This document shows, one piece after another, positions 36,853-61,162 of a DNA stretch of 64,000 nucleotides (position 1 is its first letter; each line of letters begins with the position of its first letter). The translations under genes and the position numbers were made by a program. Source of the stretch: Glandiceps talaboti (taxonomy: Eukaryota; Hemichordata; Enteropneusta; Spengelidae); assembly GCF_964340395.1 (NCBI RefSeq), contig NC_135558.1, positions 22,567,564-22,631,563 of the forward strand, given 5' to 3'. The notes beneath the pieces were generated by a model that saw only the letters and a list, made by a program, of their open reading frames with translations, did no database searches and was not told the origin of the DNA.

Positions 36853-37755
36853 GTGACCAAGATTTTGATATAATATAATGTATACTCTGTTTCATCATTG
36901 ACCTGTAATTCTTTGTAATGCATATCACACTGTGACCTTTTGTGGGACGCCCTCACGAGGCAGAGAGGTGACATCAATCGACCTCTTTTGCAATATGGCT
37001 GTCTGACAATAGGTTAGTAATTTCCTGTTGCTGTTTACAATCGCTCATAAAAGTGCGTTATCTTTGACATCCACATCTATTACCGAGATGGAATGAATAT
37101 ATAGTATCTCTAGAACTCTCAATTGTAATATTTATGAAGGACGTTCAGGATTTCGTGAGTTTTGAGCATTTATTTCGAGTCGATGGATTTGCTATGGAAA
37201 GTCACATGTTGCATTGTATACGATGTCCGAACTGTCGGTTATTGTTGTGATAAACTTTTTGGAACTTTATCAGCTGTAAGTCTTGTACACCCTGATACGC
37301 AATAACTAAAGTAATAATCCTCTGCTTACTCAGAATTTCTGTAAACAGCGTAACATGTCTGAAACCCATTCATTTTGATAGTGTAGCCATAATTATTGCA
37401 AAATGTGTCACAATGTAGTTTTGTTTTGAATGATATGCGCATTACAACAGATATTATAATTTATTTTGGTATAAGATATTTTGAAACAGTTATTTTGTCT
37501 GCTTGTATCAATAAGTATTGTAATTCTCTTTTGCAATATGGCTGTCTGACAATAGCTGTCTGACAATAGGTACTGCCATGGACAGATGGAGCCGCTGACT
37601 GATTAGCAATAAAGACATTACAACTTATAGTGTGAACCATGTCTGCGACTGAGTCAGTGTATGATCGTGTTCCCCTGGAGGGTTTGGGCTAAAAATACAC
37701 AACGCAATCCAAGTTACCATCGACGATCACAACCGAACCGATGCCAGGGGTCACA
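36852..37755 (+). repeat. 5' long terminal repeat
   Basis: 904 bp with 7-bp inverted ends (TGTGACC...GGTCACA). It contains a TATATAG-like box near 37098 and an AATAAA at 37608-37613, plausible U3 promoter and R/U5 polyadenylation signals. Confidence 0.95.
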
Positions 37756-37757
37756 AA

Positions 37758-37775
37758 TGGTGCCGAGACCAGGAT
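37758..37775 (+). promoter_or_regulatory. tRNA primer-binding site
   Basis: TGGTGCCGAGACCAGGAT begins two bases after the 5' LTR and starts with TGG, the complement of the tRNA CCA end. The priming tRNA was not identified. Confidence 0.75.
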
Positions 37776-38493
37776 GTCCTTGTATTCTTATTGGTTACCG
37801 GAATTATCTGTCTGTGAATGAGATGGTCCAGTCGTCACAACAGTCCAGTTAATTTTCTCCTTGAAGATGGACATGATAGACGCTGACATCAAGATTTTTG
37901 GTATGGATAATTTAGTTAAGAATGTTCCTGATTAAGTCGTTAAATGAAGTTTGTTTCAAATTTTGAACAGATGGAGTGAATTTGAGAATTGTAATACTTA
38001 AGTACGAAAGACAAGTTTTCATTTCTATAATTTATTATCTGCTTTATTATTTTTTTGTGCAAACTTTAAACACTCTGATTTAAGAATCATAGTATTTGAT
38101 TTATTTAAATTTTTTTCATTTTTTTTCATAATAATTTAATTTTTTTTTGAAAATTTTCAATTGCTATACTACAGTTTAGTTGTCTACTATTCATTTTTTT
38201 TTGAGATTTCAATTTTTGTTGAGATTTCAAATTTTTTTTGTTTAAATTTGTAACATCTATTTTACCATTTACTGTATTAAGGCTGCACTATCCTAATTTG
38301 TGTAGTAACACTGTCCTAATCTGTGTACTAAGGCTTGACAATCTGAAGGCTGTACTGCTACTACATTATTATAAGGTTTAAGTATCTCATATACAATATT
38401 AAGATTACATTCTACATCTGACTTTATTAAGGTTAAGCTTGTATCACTAATTCTAAAAATATTTGCAGTGTTTATCGTCATCATATTGACAAA
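37776..38493 (+). other. Retrotransposon leader
   Basis: About 0.7 kb of AT-rich untranslated leader with several T-runs between the primer-binding site and the gag ATG. No frame is recognised. Confidence 0.7.
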
Positions 38494-39780
38494 ATGCAGT
38501 ATACACCTAGTGATGATTTATTAACATTTGATTTAGTTGGGCCTGATACTATTATTAATCCACCTCCTGTTAATATTCAGTCCACATTACCACCACCTGG
38601 TCCACATGTTCCTCATATGTCTTACTACGATCAAACGCCAATGTTACCTCAGCCCCCCATTACACCACCTGAAAATATTGGCTTGCCCAGCGCGACATCA
38701 ACACACTATAGGCCTATGGTAGCAGCACCAGATAACATGAGTGGTGGAAATTTTTATGCCACTCAACACCCAAACATAGGTACACAACCAGCACAAAGGG
38801 AGAATTATTACTACCCTCCACATTTACAACCTCCTTTACAACCACATACACAGTTGATGCCCACACACAGCCAACAGAGACAACCATTACCACAGACTCA
38901 GCCATACCCTGAATACACAATCACATCCTCTCATCAAATACGAGGTGTACCAATCTTCAGTGGTAGCCGAGATGGTAAAGTGTTAGTGGAGGATTGGATT
39001 AGAGACATTCAGTATCTGCTTAAAGCTGGACCAATGCCAGAACCTTTGAAATTTTCCACGGTTGTTCGACATTTAAGTGGTGAAGCTCGGAAGCTGGTCC
39101 TCAACTTGCCATCTGGTGAACAAATGGTACAACGCGCATTTGACGAACTACGTGCTGAATATGGTGATGGTTTATGGTCTGTAGATCCAATGGGAAATTT
39201 CTATGAACGAGTACAACGTTCTGATGAATCTCCTTGCTCATATGCGATTGCTTTAGAAGATATACTCAGGAAAGTGGAATATAAGCTCAACGGTGGTTGG
39301 CCATTATCAGACAGAGACTATAAGCTTACCCATCAGTTTATGAAAGGTCTGCGTGATCAAGAGATATATCAGCGATTGGCACCTATGAGAGTGCGTGAGA
39401 TGACATTTGGCCAGTTGCGAAATGAACTAAGATATATTTCGAGAGAGGAAAGACATAATTTTACCAAGCCTAAGAAAAGTCAAGCTCAGCCTCATGTAAC
39501 AAAGGATGATGGTACATCTGGTCAACAAAAGGCAGGTGATAAGACATCCCGGGAGAATCAGCAGTTGTCAGATGTGACCAAGTTATTACAAACAATTGCC
39601 ATGAATCAAGAGGAGCAGAGCAAGAGGATCCTACAGTTGGAAGGAAAAGAGACTGTCAAGAAAAGTAATAACGACTATGTCTGTTATCGCTGTGGAAAGT
39701 CAGGACATATAGCGAGAGGTTGCCGCTCTAAGCCACTACCTGATCAGTCTAACAAAGGAGGCAAGCCTTTAAAAGAATAA
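38494..39780 (+). CDS. gag: Gag polyprotein
   Basis: 428 residues from an ATG in AAAATGC context to TAA. The first 150 residues or so are rich in Pro, Gln and Thr. Residues of about 150-330 match the retrotransposon gag/capsid pattern (FSGSRDGKVLVEDWIRDIQ..., LSGEARKLVLNL). A CCHC zinc knuckle, CYRCGKSGHIARGC, starts at residue 397. Gag would form the particle shell and bind the element RNA. The last codons, CCT TTA AAA GAA TAA, contain a -1 slippery heptamer, so gag-pol is probably made by frameshifting. The frame is intact. Confidence 0.95.
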   Translation: MQYTPSDDLLTFDLVGPDTIINPPPVNIQSTLPPPGPHVPHMSYYDQTPMLPQPPITPPENIGLPSATSTHYRPMVAAPDNMSGGNFYATQHPNIGTQPAQRENYYYPPHLQPPLQPHTQLMPTHSQQRQPLPQTQPYPEYTITSSHQIRGVPIFSGSRDGKVLVEDWIRDIQYLLKAGPMPEPLKFSTVVRHLSGEARKLVLNLPSGEQMVQRAFDELRAEYGDGLWSVDPMGNFYERVQRSDESPCSYAIALEDILRKVEYKLNGGWPLSDRDYKLTHQFMKGLRDQEIYQRLAPMRVREMTFGQLRNELRYISREERHNFTKPKKSQAQPHVTKDDGTSGQQKAGDKTSRENQQLSDVTKLLQTIAMNQEEQSKRILQLEGKETVKKSNNDYVCYRCGKSGHIARGCRSKPLPDQSNKGGKPLKE

Positions 39781-42700
39781 AGCCTGTGAAAGTGGGACAT
39801 TTCACAGGTGGAAGTCATAGCAGTCCCACCCACACAGACAGGATCGATTCATCTTCTGGTCAACAGAGTGATGTGGTGAAACCAGTTGTTGGACCACTAA
39901 GTGAAGCCGAAGTAGAGGTTAATGGTGTTACATGTTCGGCACTGATAGACACTGGATCTCAGGTGACTACGGTAACAGAATCCTTCTATACAACTCACCC
40001 TCAACTTGCAAGCCAGGTACCTGAATCTACTGATGTTCTGATAGAAGGGGCTGCAGGCCATGATGTTCCTCATAGTGGTGTGATTCGTCTGGACTTAACA
40101 TTCCTTGGAAGGACTTACACAAAGGTACCAGCATTTGTTGTTCCTACTACAGACTATCGTCAAGATGTACCATTGCTTGTTGGCACTAATGTAATCCGAA
40201 CTAGCCAAAATGATTTGAGAGTCCTCCATGGTCACTGTTTCCACAGCAAGGTGAAAAGAACTTCCAATGTGTGGTATTCCGCTTACAAAGAACTTGGCAA
40301 GTCTGAACTTGGTGGGAAGACAGGTAGAATTGGTCAAGCAAAGTACTGCGGTCGTCGTCCTATGGTAATACAACCAGGGGAAGAAACTCACATACCATGT
40401 CGTGTTCCGAGAGACCGAGATGGAATGCCCTACACAGCTATCATTGAAAGCCCACAGTCAAAGAATTTGCCAAATGGAATTGCTATTGGTAAGGTTTTAA
40501 ATGATGTTCAAGATGGACGTACCCCAGTGAGAGTGTATAATTATTCGACCAGACCAGTGACTATTTGGCCAAAGACTTATCTGGCTGAAGTGCATGCTGT
40601 GATTGATAACGAGGAATTTCCTGTCCCGGAAGATCAACCAGTTGTAAAGAATAACAACCCGCAGTCTTTAACTCCTGATACAAAAGAGAGAGGAAGGAAG
40701 ACAAATAGAACAAGACAGAATAGTAAACGAGAACATGCACCACTTAAAACCCAACCATCTACTCAGTGTCACAATACCACAAAGAATGAGAATCAAAGTA
40801 AATGTTCTCTACCGGATTTGACTGATTCTGCTGTTGAAAATCAAGGACAACTACAAAAGTTGAAAGCTTTACTTGAGAAGAACTCAGATGTATTCTCAAA
40901 GCACCCACTTGACTATGGACGAACAGCGACAGTTAAACATGAAATACCATTGATTGATAACCAGCCCTTCCGTCTACCTCCACGCAGAATCCCTCATGCT
41001 CAGTACCAAGAGGTTAAGAAACATATTGAAGACATGGCAACTAGTGGTGTTATTAGGCCTAGCAAAAGTCCCTATGCAAGTCCCATTGTAGTTGTAAGAA
41101 AAAAGGATGGTACTCCTAGGATTTGTATAGACTACAGGCAACTGAATCTGCGTTCTATTCGTGATGCGTATCCCCTACCCCGAATTGATGATGCCCTAGA
41201 AGCATTGGGAGGTGCTAAGTACTTCTCAACGTTGGACCTCACTGCTGGTTATTGGCAAGTAGAAGTTCAGGAACGAGATAAACCCAAGACAGCATTCACC
41301 ACTCCTATGGGATTGTACGAGGCAAACAGAATGCCATTCGGTCTACAAAATGCCCCAGCTACATTCCAGAGGTTGATGATGTCATGCCTTGGTGATCAGC
41401 ATTTCTCCACTGTATTGATATATTTAGATGACATCATCATCTTCTCCAGGACTTTTAATGAACATCTTGATAGAGCGCAGTTAGTGTTTGATCGATTACG
41501 TGAACATGGTCTTAAATTAAAGCCACAGAAGTGCCATCTACTCAAGAAGGAAGTACATTACCTTGGCCATGTGGTGTCTGCAAATGGTATCAGTACAGAC
41601 CCTGAAAAAACAAGGGCGGTGAAGGATTGGCCTAGACCCTCTAACAGGAAAGATCTACTTAAGTACCTTGGATTTACGGGTTACTATAGAAGATTTATCA
41701 AAGGGTACAGTACAATTGCAGCGCCATTGTTTAGACTCACTTCTGGAGATCCTAGAAGACGACGAAAGGGAAGTAATCTCAAGAAAGATGTTCCACCATT
41801 TATATGGAATGAAACATGTGAGGATGCATTCCAGTGTTTGAAACTGAAACTCCTATCAGCACCAATCCTTGGCTATCCAGATTTCACCAAGCCATTTACA
41901 TTACAAACTGATGCATCGTCCCAGGGATTGGGAGCAGTATTGGTTCAACAACAAGATGGTAAAGATAGAGTAATCGCCTATTGTAGTCGTGGGTTACGAC
42001 CACCAGAAACCAGATATCCAGCACATAAACTGGAATTTCTCTGCTTAAAATGGGCTGTAACAGACAAGCTGAGGGATTACCTCTATGGAAATCAGTTCAC
42101 AGTGCTTACAGACAACAACCCATTGGTATATGTGATGTCATCTGCCAAGTTGGAAGCCACTTGTCAGCGTTGGGTTTCCCAGCTTGCTATGTTTGATTTT
42201 GACATTAAATATCGACCAGGCAGAAGCAATGCCAACGCGGATGCATTGTCACGAATACCTAAACAAGAGGTTGCACAAACTCTAAAGGTAGTATGTAATA
42301 TGGCAAAGTGTACAGATGAAGACGAAGACTATACAAAACCTATTCCTTCATATTCCGAAACACTACCAAGTATGACACTGCAGGAGTTGAGATTTTGTCA
42401 ACATCAAGATTCTTCAATCATGGAGGTTATCCAAGCTAGAAGTTTGTCTAAGAAACCAGGAAGAAGACAAATGGAACCTTTAAGTGTAGAAGCCAGATTG
42501 TTAGTACATCAATGGGACAAGTTGACTCTTCGAGATGGTATTCTTTACAGGAAAATTCGTCCACCTAAAGGAACTGAAATATTTCAGCTGGTTTTGCCAC
42601 CCAAGTATAGACAAGATGTTTTCCAGAAACTTCATAGTGAAATGGGTCATTTGGGATTTGATAAAACATTGGATCTCGTACGCTCAAGATTTTATTGGCC

Positions 42701-44285
42701 TAAGATGTACGTTCAAGTGAAGACCTGGTGTGACCAGTGTGAAAGATGTTGTCTGAGAAAAGCTGCTGTCAAAACAGTGCGAGCACCTTTGGTTAGCGTC
42801 ACTACATCTGAGCCATTAGAACTAGTGTGTATAGACTTTTTGACCCTAGAACCTTCTAAAGGTGGAGTTGAAAATGTGCTCGTTGTTACAGATCATTTTT
42901 CCAGATATGCTCAAGCCTATCCTACGTTAAACCAGAAAGCGACAACAGTTGCAAAAGTTCTGTGGAAAAACTTCATGTGTCAGTATGGTTTTCCCCTCAG
43001 ATTGCATTCAGATCAAGGAAGAAATTTTGAAAGCGCTCTCATAAAGGAACTGTGTCAGATTACTAATACAGTTAAGTCACATACTACACCGTATCATCCG
43101 GAAGGGAACGGATTGGCTGAAAGGTTCAACCAGACACTACTCAATATGCTAGGAACATTGGATCCATCACAGAAACGGGACTGGAAAGAACATCTGGATG
43201 CATTAACCCATGCATATAACTGTACCCGCCAAGAATCTACTGGCTATACACCATTCTATTTAATGTTTGGGAGAAATCCTCGTCTTCCAGTAGATGTCAT
43301 CTTCAATGCATTATCTGAAACCAAGGACCACTTGGATTACAGTGAATACACCCAAGCACTTCGCGAAAGATTGCAGACTGCATATCGACAAGCTTGTGAC
43401 CAGGCAAAGAAAGCCAGAGTGAAGCAGAAAAACCTGTACGACAGAAAAGCAAAGGCTGCAACTCTCTCAGTAGGTGATCGTGTATTGGTTAAACTAAAGG
43501 AAGTTGGTAAACACAAGATTGGAGATCGCTGGGAGAAGACCCCCTATCTTGTTGTGGAAAAAAGACCAGATATCCCAGTTTACGTGGTTAAGCAGGAGTT
43601 CAGAGGTACAGAACGTGTCTTGCATCGGAACATGTTGAAGCAGTGTTCATTCCTACCTGTCGAAAGTGAAGATATTACAGAAACAATAGGGACCAATAGT
43701 GATCCTGTTATTAAATCAGTTGTGAGAGATGAACCTGAAATCAATGACTATAAAGAAGAGGGTGATACTATAGAGTATTTGGTTTCTGCGAATAAAGTAC
43801 CCGGAGTGATAAATCCAGCTGATGAAAAGGGAAACGACTCATTGTGTTCTAAGAAGCCAAAGGATAGTACTGTACATGGAATACCAGTAGTTCAGTCACC
43901 ACCTATGCTACAGGAGAATCCAGTATCAACACACATCCCAGAAAACAATACGTTACTGCCACAACAAACCACACAAGAATCTATTACATCTGCACAGTCT
44001 AGACATGATATTTCTACAGATTGTAGTCCTTCAACACAAAACCCCAGAACACCGTCAACACATGATCACACATTGCAAACACATCCCTCAGAAATTTCAC
44101 AATTAGATTTTAGTGGGCACACACAGAATAATTCTACTACCCCTGATAATTTGCAAAATGCGAATGTTGTAACCGATAAGTCTACAGAAATAAATACTCG
44201 TAGATACCCATTTAGAAAACGTAAACCTCCAGAGAGATATGGATTTATTATGTCATTAATGAGTGAAGTAGCAACAGCAGTTTAG
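39753..44285 (+). CDS. pol: Pol polyprotein (PR-RT-RNaseH-IN)
   Basis: Open in the -1 frame relative to gag from 39753 to TAG at 44283-44285, about 1,500 residues. It has no good ATG at its head, consistent with frameshift expression. With residue 1 set at 39786: aspartic protease LIDTGS (Asp 55); reverse transcriptase with FSTLDLTAGYWQV and YLDD (from 546); RNase H TDAS (Asp 709) and DNNP; integrase HHCC zinc finger (His 950, His 955, then WCDQCERC); and DD35E catalytic residues Asp 1017, Asp 1076, Glu 1112. A GPY/F-like module and a low-complexity tail of about 150 residues follow. All key catalytic residues are present. The four enzymes would copy and integrate the element. Confidence 0.96.
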   Translation, partial: QRRQAFKRIKPVKVGHFTGGSHSSPTHTDRIDSSSGQQSDVVKPVVGPLSEAEVEVNGVTCSALIDTGSQVTTVTESFYTTHPQLASQVPESTDVLIEGAAGHDVPHSGVIRLDLTFLGRTYTKVPAFVVPTTDYRQDVPLLVGTNVIRTSQNDLRVLHGHCFHSKVKRTSNVWYSAYKELGKSELGGKTGRIGQAKYCGRRPMVIQPGEETHIPCRVPRDRDGMPYTAIIESPQSKNLPNGIAIGKVLNDVQDGRTPVRVYNYSTRPVTIWPKTYLAEVHAVIDNEEFPVPEDQPVVKNNNPQSLTPDTKERGRKTNRTRQNSKREHAPLKTQPSTQCHNTTKNENQSKCSLPDLTDSAVENQGQLQKLKALLEKNSDVFSKHPLDYGRTATVKHEIPLIDNQPFRLPPRRIPHAQYQEVKKHIEDMATSGVIRPSKSPYASPIVVVRKKDGTPRICIDYRQLNLRSIRDAYPLPRIDDALEALGGAKYFSTLDLTAGYWQVEVQERDKPKTAFTTPMGLYEANRMPFGLQNAPATFQRLMMSCLGDQHFSTVLIYLDDIIIFSRTFNEHLDRAQLVFDRLREHGLKLKPQKCHLLKKEVHYLGHVVSANGISTDPEKTRAVKDWPRPSNRKDLLKYLGFTGYYRRFIKGYSTIAAPLFRLTSGDPRRRRKGSNLKKDVPPFIWNETCEDAFQCLKLKLLSAPILGYPDFTKPFTLQTDASSQGLGAVLVQQQDGKDRVIAYCSRGLRPPETRYPAHKLEFLCLKWAVTDKLRDYLYGNQFTVLTDNNPLVYVMSSAKLEATCQRWVSQLAMFDFDIKYRPGRSNANADALSRIPKQEVAQTLKVVCNMAKCTDEDEDYTKPIPSYSETLPSMTLQELRFCQHQDSSIMEVIQARSLSKKPGRRQMEPLSVEARLLVHQWDKLTLRDGILYRKIRPPKGTEIFQLVLPPKYRQDVFQKLHSEMGHLGFDKTLDLVRSRFYWPKMYVQVKTWCDQCERCCLRKAAVKTVRAPLVSVTTSEPLELVCIDFLTLEPSKGGVENVLVVTDHFSRYAQAYPTLNQKATTVAKVLWKNFMCQYGFPLRLHSDQGRNFESALIKELCQITNTVKSHTTPYHPEGNGLAERFNQTLLNMLGTLDPSQKRDWKEHLDALTHAYNCTRQESTGYTPFYLMFGRNPRLPVDVIFNALSETKDHLDYSEYTQALRERLQTAYRQACDQAKKARVKQKNLYDRKAKAATLSVGDRVLVKLKEVGKHKIGDRWEKTPYLVVEKRPDIPVYVVKQEFRGTERVLHRNMLKQCSFLPVESEDITETIGTNSDPVIKSVVRDEPEINDYKEEGDTIEYLVSANKVPGVINPADEKGNDSLCSKKPKDSTVHGIPVVQSPPMLQENPVSTHIPENNTLLPQQTTQESITSAQSRHDISTDCSPSTQNPRTPSTHDHTLQTHPSEISQLDFSGHTQNNSTTPDNLQNANVVTDKSTEINTRRYPFRKRKPPERYGFIMSLMSEVATAV
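39768..39829 (+). promoter_or_regulatory. -1 ribosomal frameshift signal with pseudoknot
   Basis: Slippery T TTA AAA at 39768-39774 in the gag frame, then the 8-nt spacer GAATAAAG. Stem 1 is CCTGTGAAA (39783-39791) with TTTCACAGG (39800-39808). Stem 2 is GTGGGAC (39792-39798) with GTCCCAC (39823-39829). Both stems are perfect (9 and 7 bp). A -1 slip enters the pol frame, which is open from 39753. Confidence 0.85.
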
Positions 44286-44365
44286 AAGCCATTTTTTGTA
44301 AACTTTCGTAAAACAGTAAAAAATGCTGAAAATGACGAGCCGTCATTTTTTAAACCAGGGGAGTA

Positions 44366-45269
44366 TGTGACCAAGATTTTGATATAATATAATGTATACT
44401 CTGTTTCATCATTGACCTGTAATTCTTTGTAATGCATATCACACTGTGACCTTTTGTGGGACGCCCTCACGAGGCAGAGAGGTGACATCAATCGACCTCT
44501 TTTGCAATATGGCTGTCTGACAATAGGTTAGTAATTTCCTGTTGCTGTTTACAATCGCTCATAAAAGTGCGTTATCTTTGACATCCACATCTATTACCGA
44601 GATGGAATGAATATATAGTATCTCTAGAACTCTCAATTGTAATATTTATGAAGGACGTTCAGGATTTCGTGAGTTTTGAGCATTTATTTCGAGTCGATGG
44701 ATTTGCTATGGAAAGTCACATGTTGCATTGTATACGATGTCCGAACTGTCGGTTATTGTTGTGATAAACTTTTTGGAACTTTATCAGCTGTAAGTCTTGT
44801 ACACCCTGATACGCAATAACTAAAGTAATAATCCTCTGCTTACTCAGAATTTCTGTAAACAGCGTAACATGTCTGAAACCCATTCATTTTGATAGTGTAG
44901 CCATAATTATTGCAAAATGTGTCACAATGTAGTTTTGTTTTGAATGATATGCGCATTACAACAGATATTATAATTTATTTTGGTATAAGATATTTTGAAA
45001 CAGTTATTTTGTCTGCTTGTATCAATAAGTATTGTAATTCTCTTTTGCAATATGGCTGTCTGACAATAGCTGTCTGACAATAGGTACTGCCATGGACAGA
45101 TGGAGCCGCTGACTGATTAGCAATAAAGACATTACAACTTATAGTGTGAACCATGTCTGCGACTGAGTCAGTGTATGATCGTGTTCCCCTGGAGGGTTTG
45201 GGCTAAAAATACACAACGCAATCCAAGTTACCATCGACGATCACAACCGAACCGATGCCAGGGGTCACA
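44366..45269 (+). repeat. 3' long terminal repeat
   Basis: 904 bp, with no difference from the 5' LTR noticed on reading. It is preceded by a purine tract and followed by the CATA repeat of the target site. Confidence 0.95.
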
Positions 45270-45421
45270 CATATACATACATACATACATATACATACAT
45301 ACATACATACATACATATACACATACACGTACGTACGTACGTACATACATACACACACACACACAGACAGACAGACAGACGGACGGACGGACGGACGGAC
45401 AGACAGACAGACAGACAGACA
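45270..45421. repeat. Compound microsatellite
   Basis: Successive runs of CATA, GTAC (ACGTACGTACGTAC), CA, AGAC and GGAC tetranucleotides, the right-hand continuation of the retrotransposon target. Confidence 0.95.
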
Positions 45422-46350
45422 TTTTGTGTGGTCATTTTCTTTCAAAATGACATCGTCTAAAGGTAATGCAGAACAAAGAAGATATATAATATATAATACA
45501 TGCATTACTTTTGGTGCACACATATTTTTAACTGAATGGTGGCCATACTTGTACATTGATTTACTGCATAACTCAAAAACTGTAATACATGAAGACTCCA
45601 TCCAAGTGTCTATCACTATATTATTAGGTATAAACTTTCTTTTGAGACTTGACCTTGACGTTCATTGTCAATTATCAAACTTTTCCTGCATATCACAAAT
45701 ACTTTTTAAGATGCACCATTGAGTCACATAGAAGTAAAGTTTCACCTCTTTCAAAACCCCAAAGCTCAGACAACACATGCACACATACATACATACATAC
45801 ATACATACATACACACACAGACAGACAGACAGACAGACAGACAAATGCACTCACACATACAACTTTTGATCTAAAATATTTATTGTTCTCACCATTACAA
45901 GACTTAGTATAAAAGATACCATCATAGGCAATATTTGATATATTGTTGTATACCTACAAATCACTTGAAAAGTATAAACATATCACTGGTCACATGGTAG
46001 ATGTATTACAACTTGAGTTTTAATTCTTATTTAACATTGTAACTTTATTAAGAATTTTGAAGATTGTCATGACTATAACCTTAAAATGGAATTATTTAAA
46101 ATATCAGTAAAATCTTAAATGTTATATGATTATACAGAACTATTAAGAACTTGTTATATAAAAAATATTCCAAATAATATCACCTTCTTACACTGTAGAT
46201 ATAATCATTTTCCAATACAAGGAATATAGGTAATACATTTTTTGTAATTGATTTCAGTTTCATTTCAAAAATGCTTCATAAAGCAATAAACCATTTAGCA
46301 AAATTTCCAACATTGAGTCTCGGTTATATTTTCAAAAGTGGAAGTCCTTG
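45422..46350. other. 3' flank of the minus-strand gene
   Basis: AT-rich, with an ACAT/CAGA microsatellite at 45783-45843. On the minus strand, AATAAA polyadenylation signals lie at 46044-46049 and 45879-45884, suitable for a 3' UTR of about 0.3-0.5 kb. No other gene is seen. Confidence 0.6.
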
Positions 46351-58157
<11,807 letters not shown>

Positions 58158-58269
58158 CTACACATATGAGTATTGTGGTGGTAGTGAAAATGGTGGTGGT
58201 GGTGATGAGGGTTGTGCAAGTAGCGGCAGCGATGATGATGATGATGATGATGATATCGTTGATGATGAC

Positions 58270-58320
<51 letters not shown>

Positions 58321-58497
58321 GGTGGTGGTGGTGGTGGTGATGATGATGATGGTGGTGGTGGTGGTGGTGGTGGTGGTGATGATAATGATGGTGGTGGTGG
58401 TGGTGGTGGTGGTGGTGGTGGTGGCAATGAGATTTTGATTTTGAATGAATAGATTTGTAATTTTACTGTATTTGTTACCCTTTTGATCAATCAATGA

Positions 58498-58546
<49 letters not shown>

Positions 58547-58625
58547 CAGGTATAGGTCAGGGTCCTTTTGGTGGTGACAGGTTGCCAATTTACATGTCTC
58601 ATCTGCTAGGGTTTATGTACATCCA
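58158..58625. repeat. GGT/GAT trinucleotide repeats
   Basis: Runs of GGT and GAT on the + strand at about 58177-58425, and GAT at 58497-58543. On the gene's strand these are ACC/ATC runs just upstream of the acceptor of the GxW exon. Homopolymeric open frames here are artefacts. Confidence 0.95.

Positions 58626-61162
<2,537 letters not shown>

Larger units (their letters stand above)
36852..45269 (+). mobile_element. Complete Ty3/gypsy LTR retrotransposon, 8.4 kb
   Basis: Two 904-bp LTRs beginning TGTGACC and ending GGTCACA flank a primer-binding site, gag, pol and a purine-rich tract (ACCAGGGGAG, just before 44366). A 4-bp target-site duplication, CATA, is at 36848-36851 and 45270-45273, though it lies in a CATA microsatellite and so is weakly informative. 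The order protease, reverse transcriptase, RNase H, integrase is that of Ty3/gypsy. No env-like frame follows pol. The LTRs look identical by eye and both reading frames are open, so the copy seems recent. Confidence 0.96.

Noticed and set aside
44286-44365. A third (env-like) frame in the LTR retrotransposon
   Set aside because: Only 80 bp separate the pol stop from the 3' LTR, leaving no room for an env gene.
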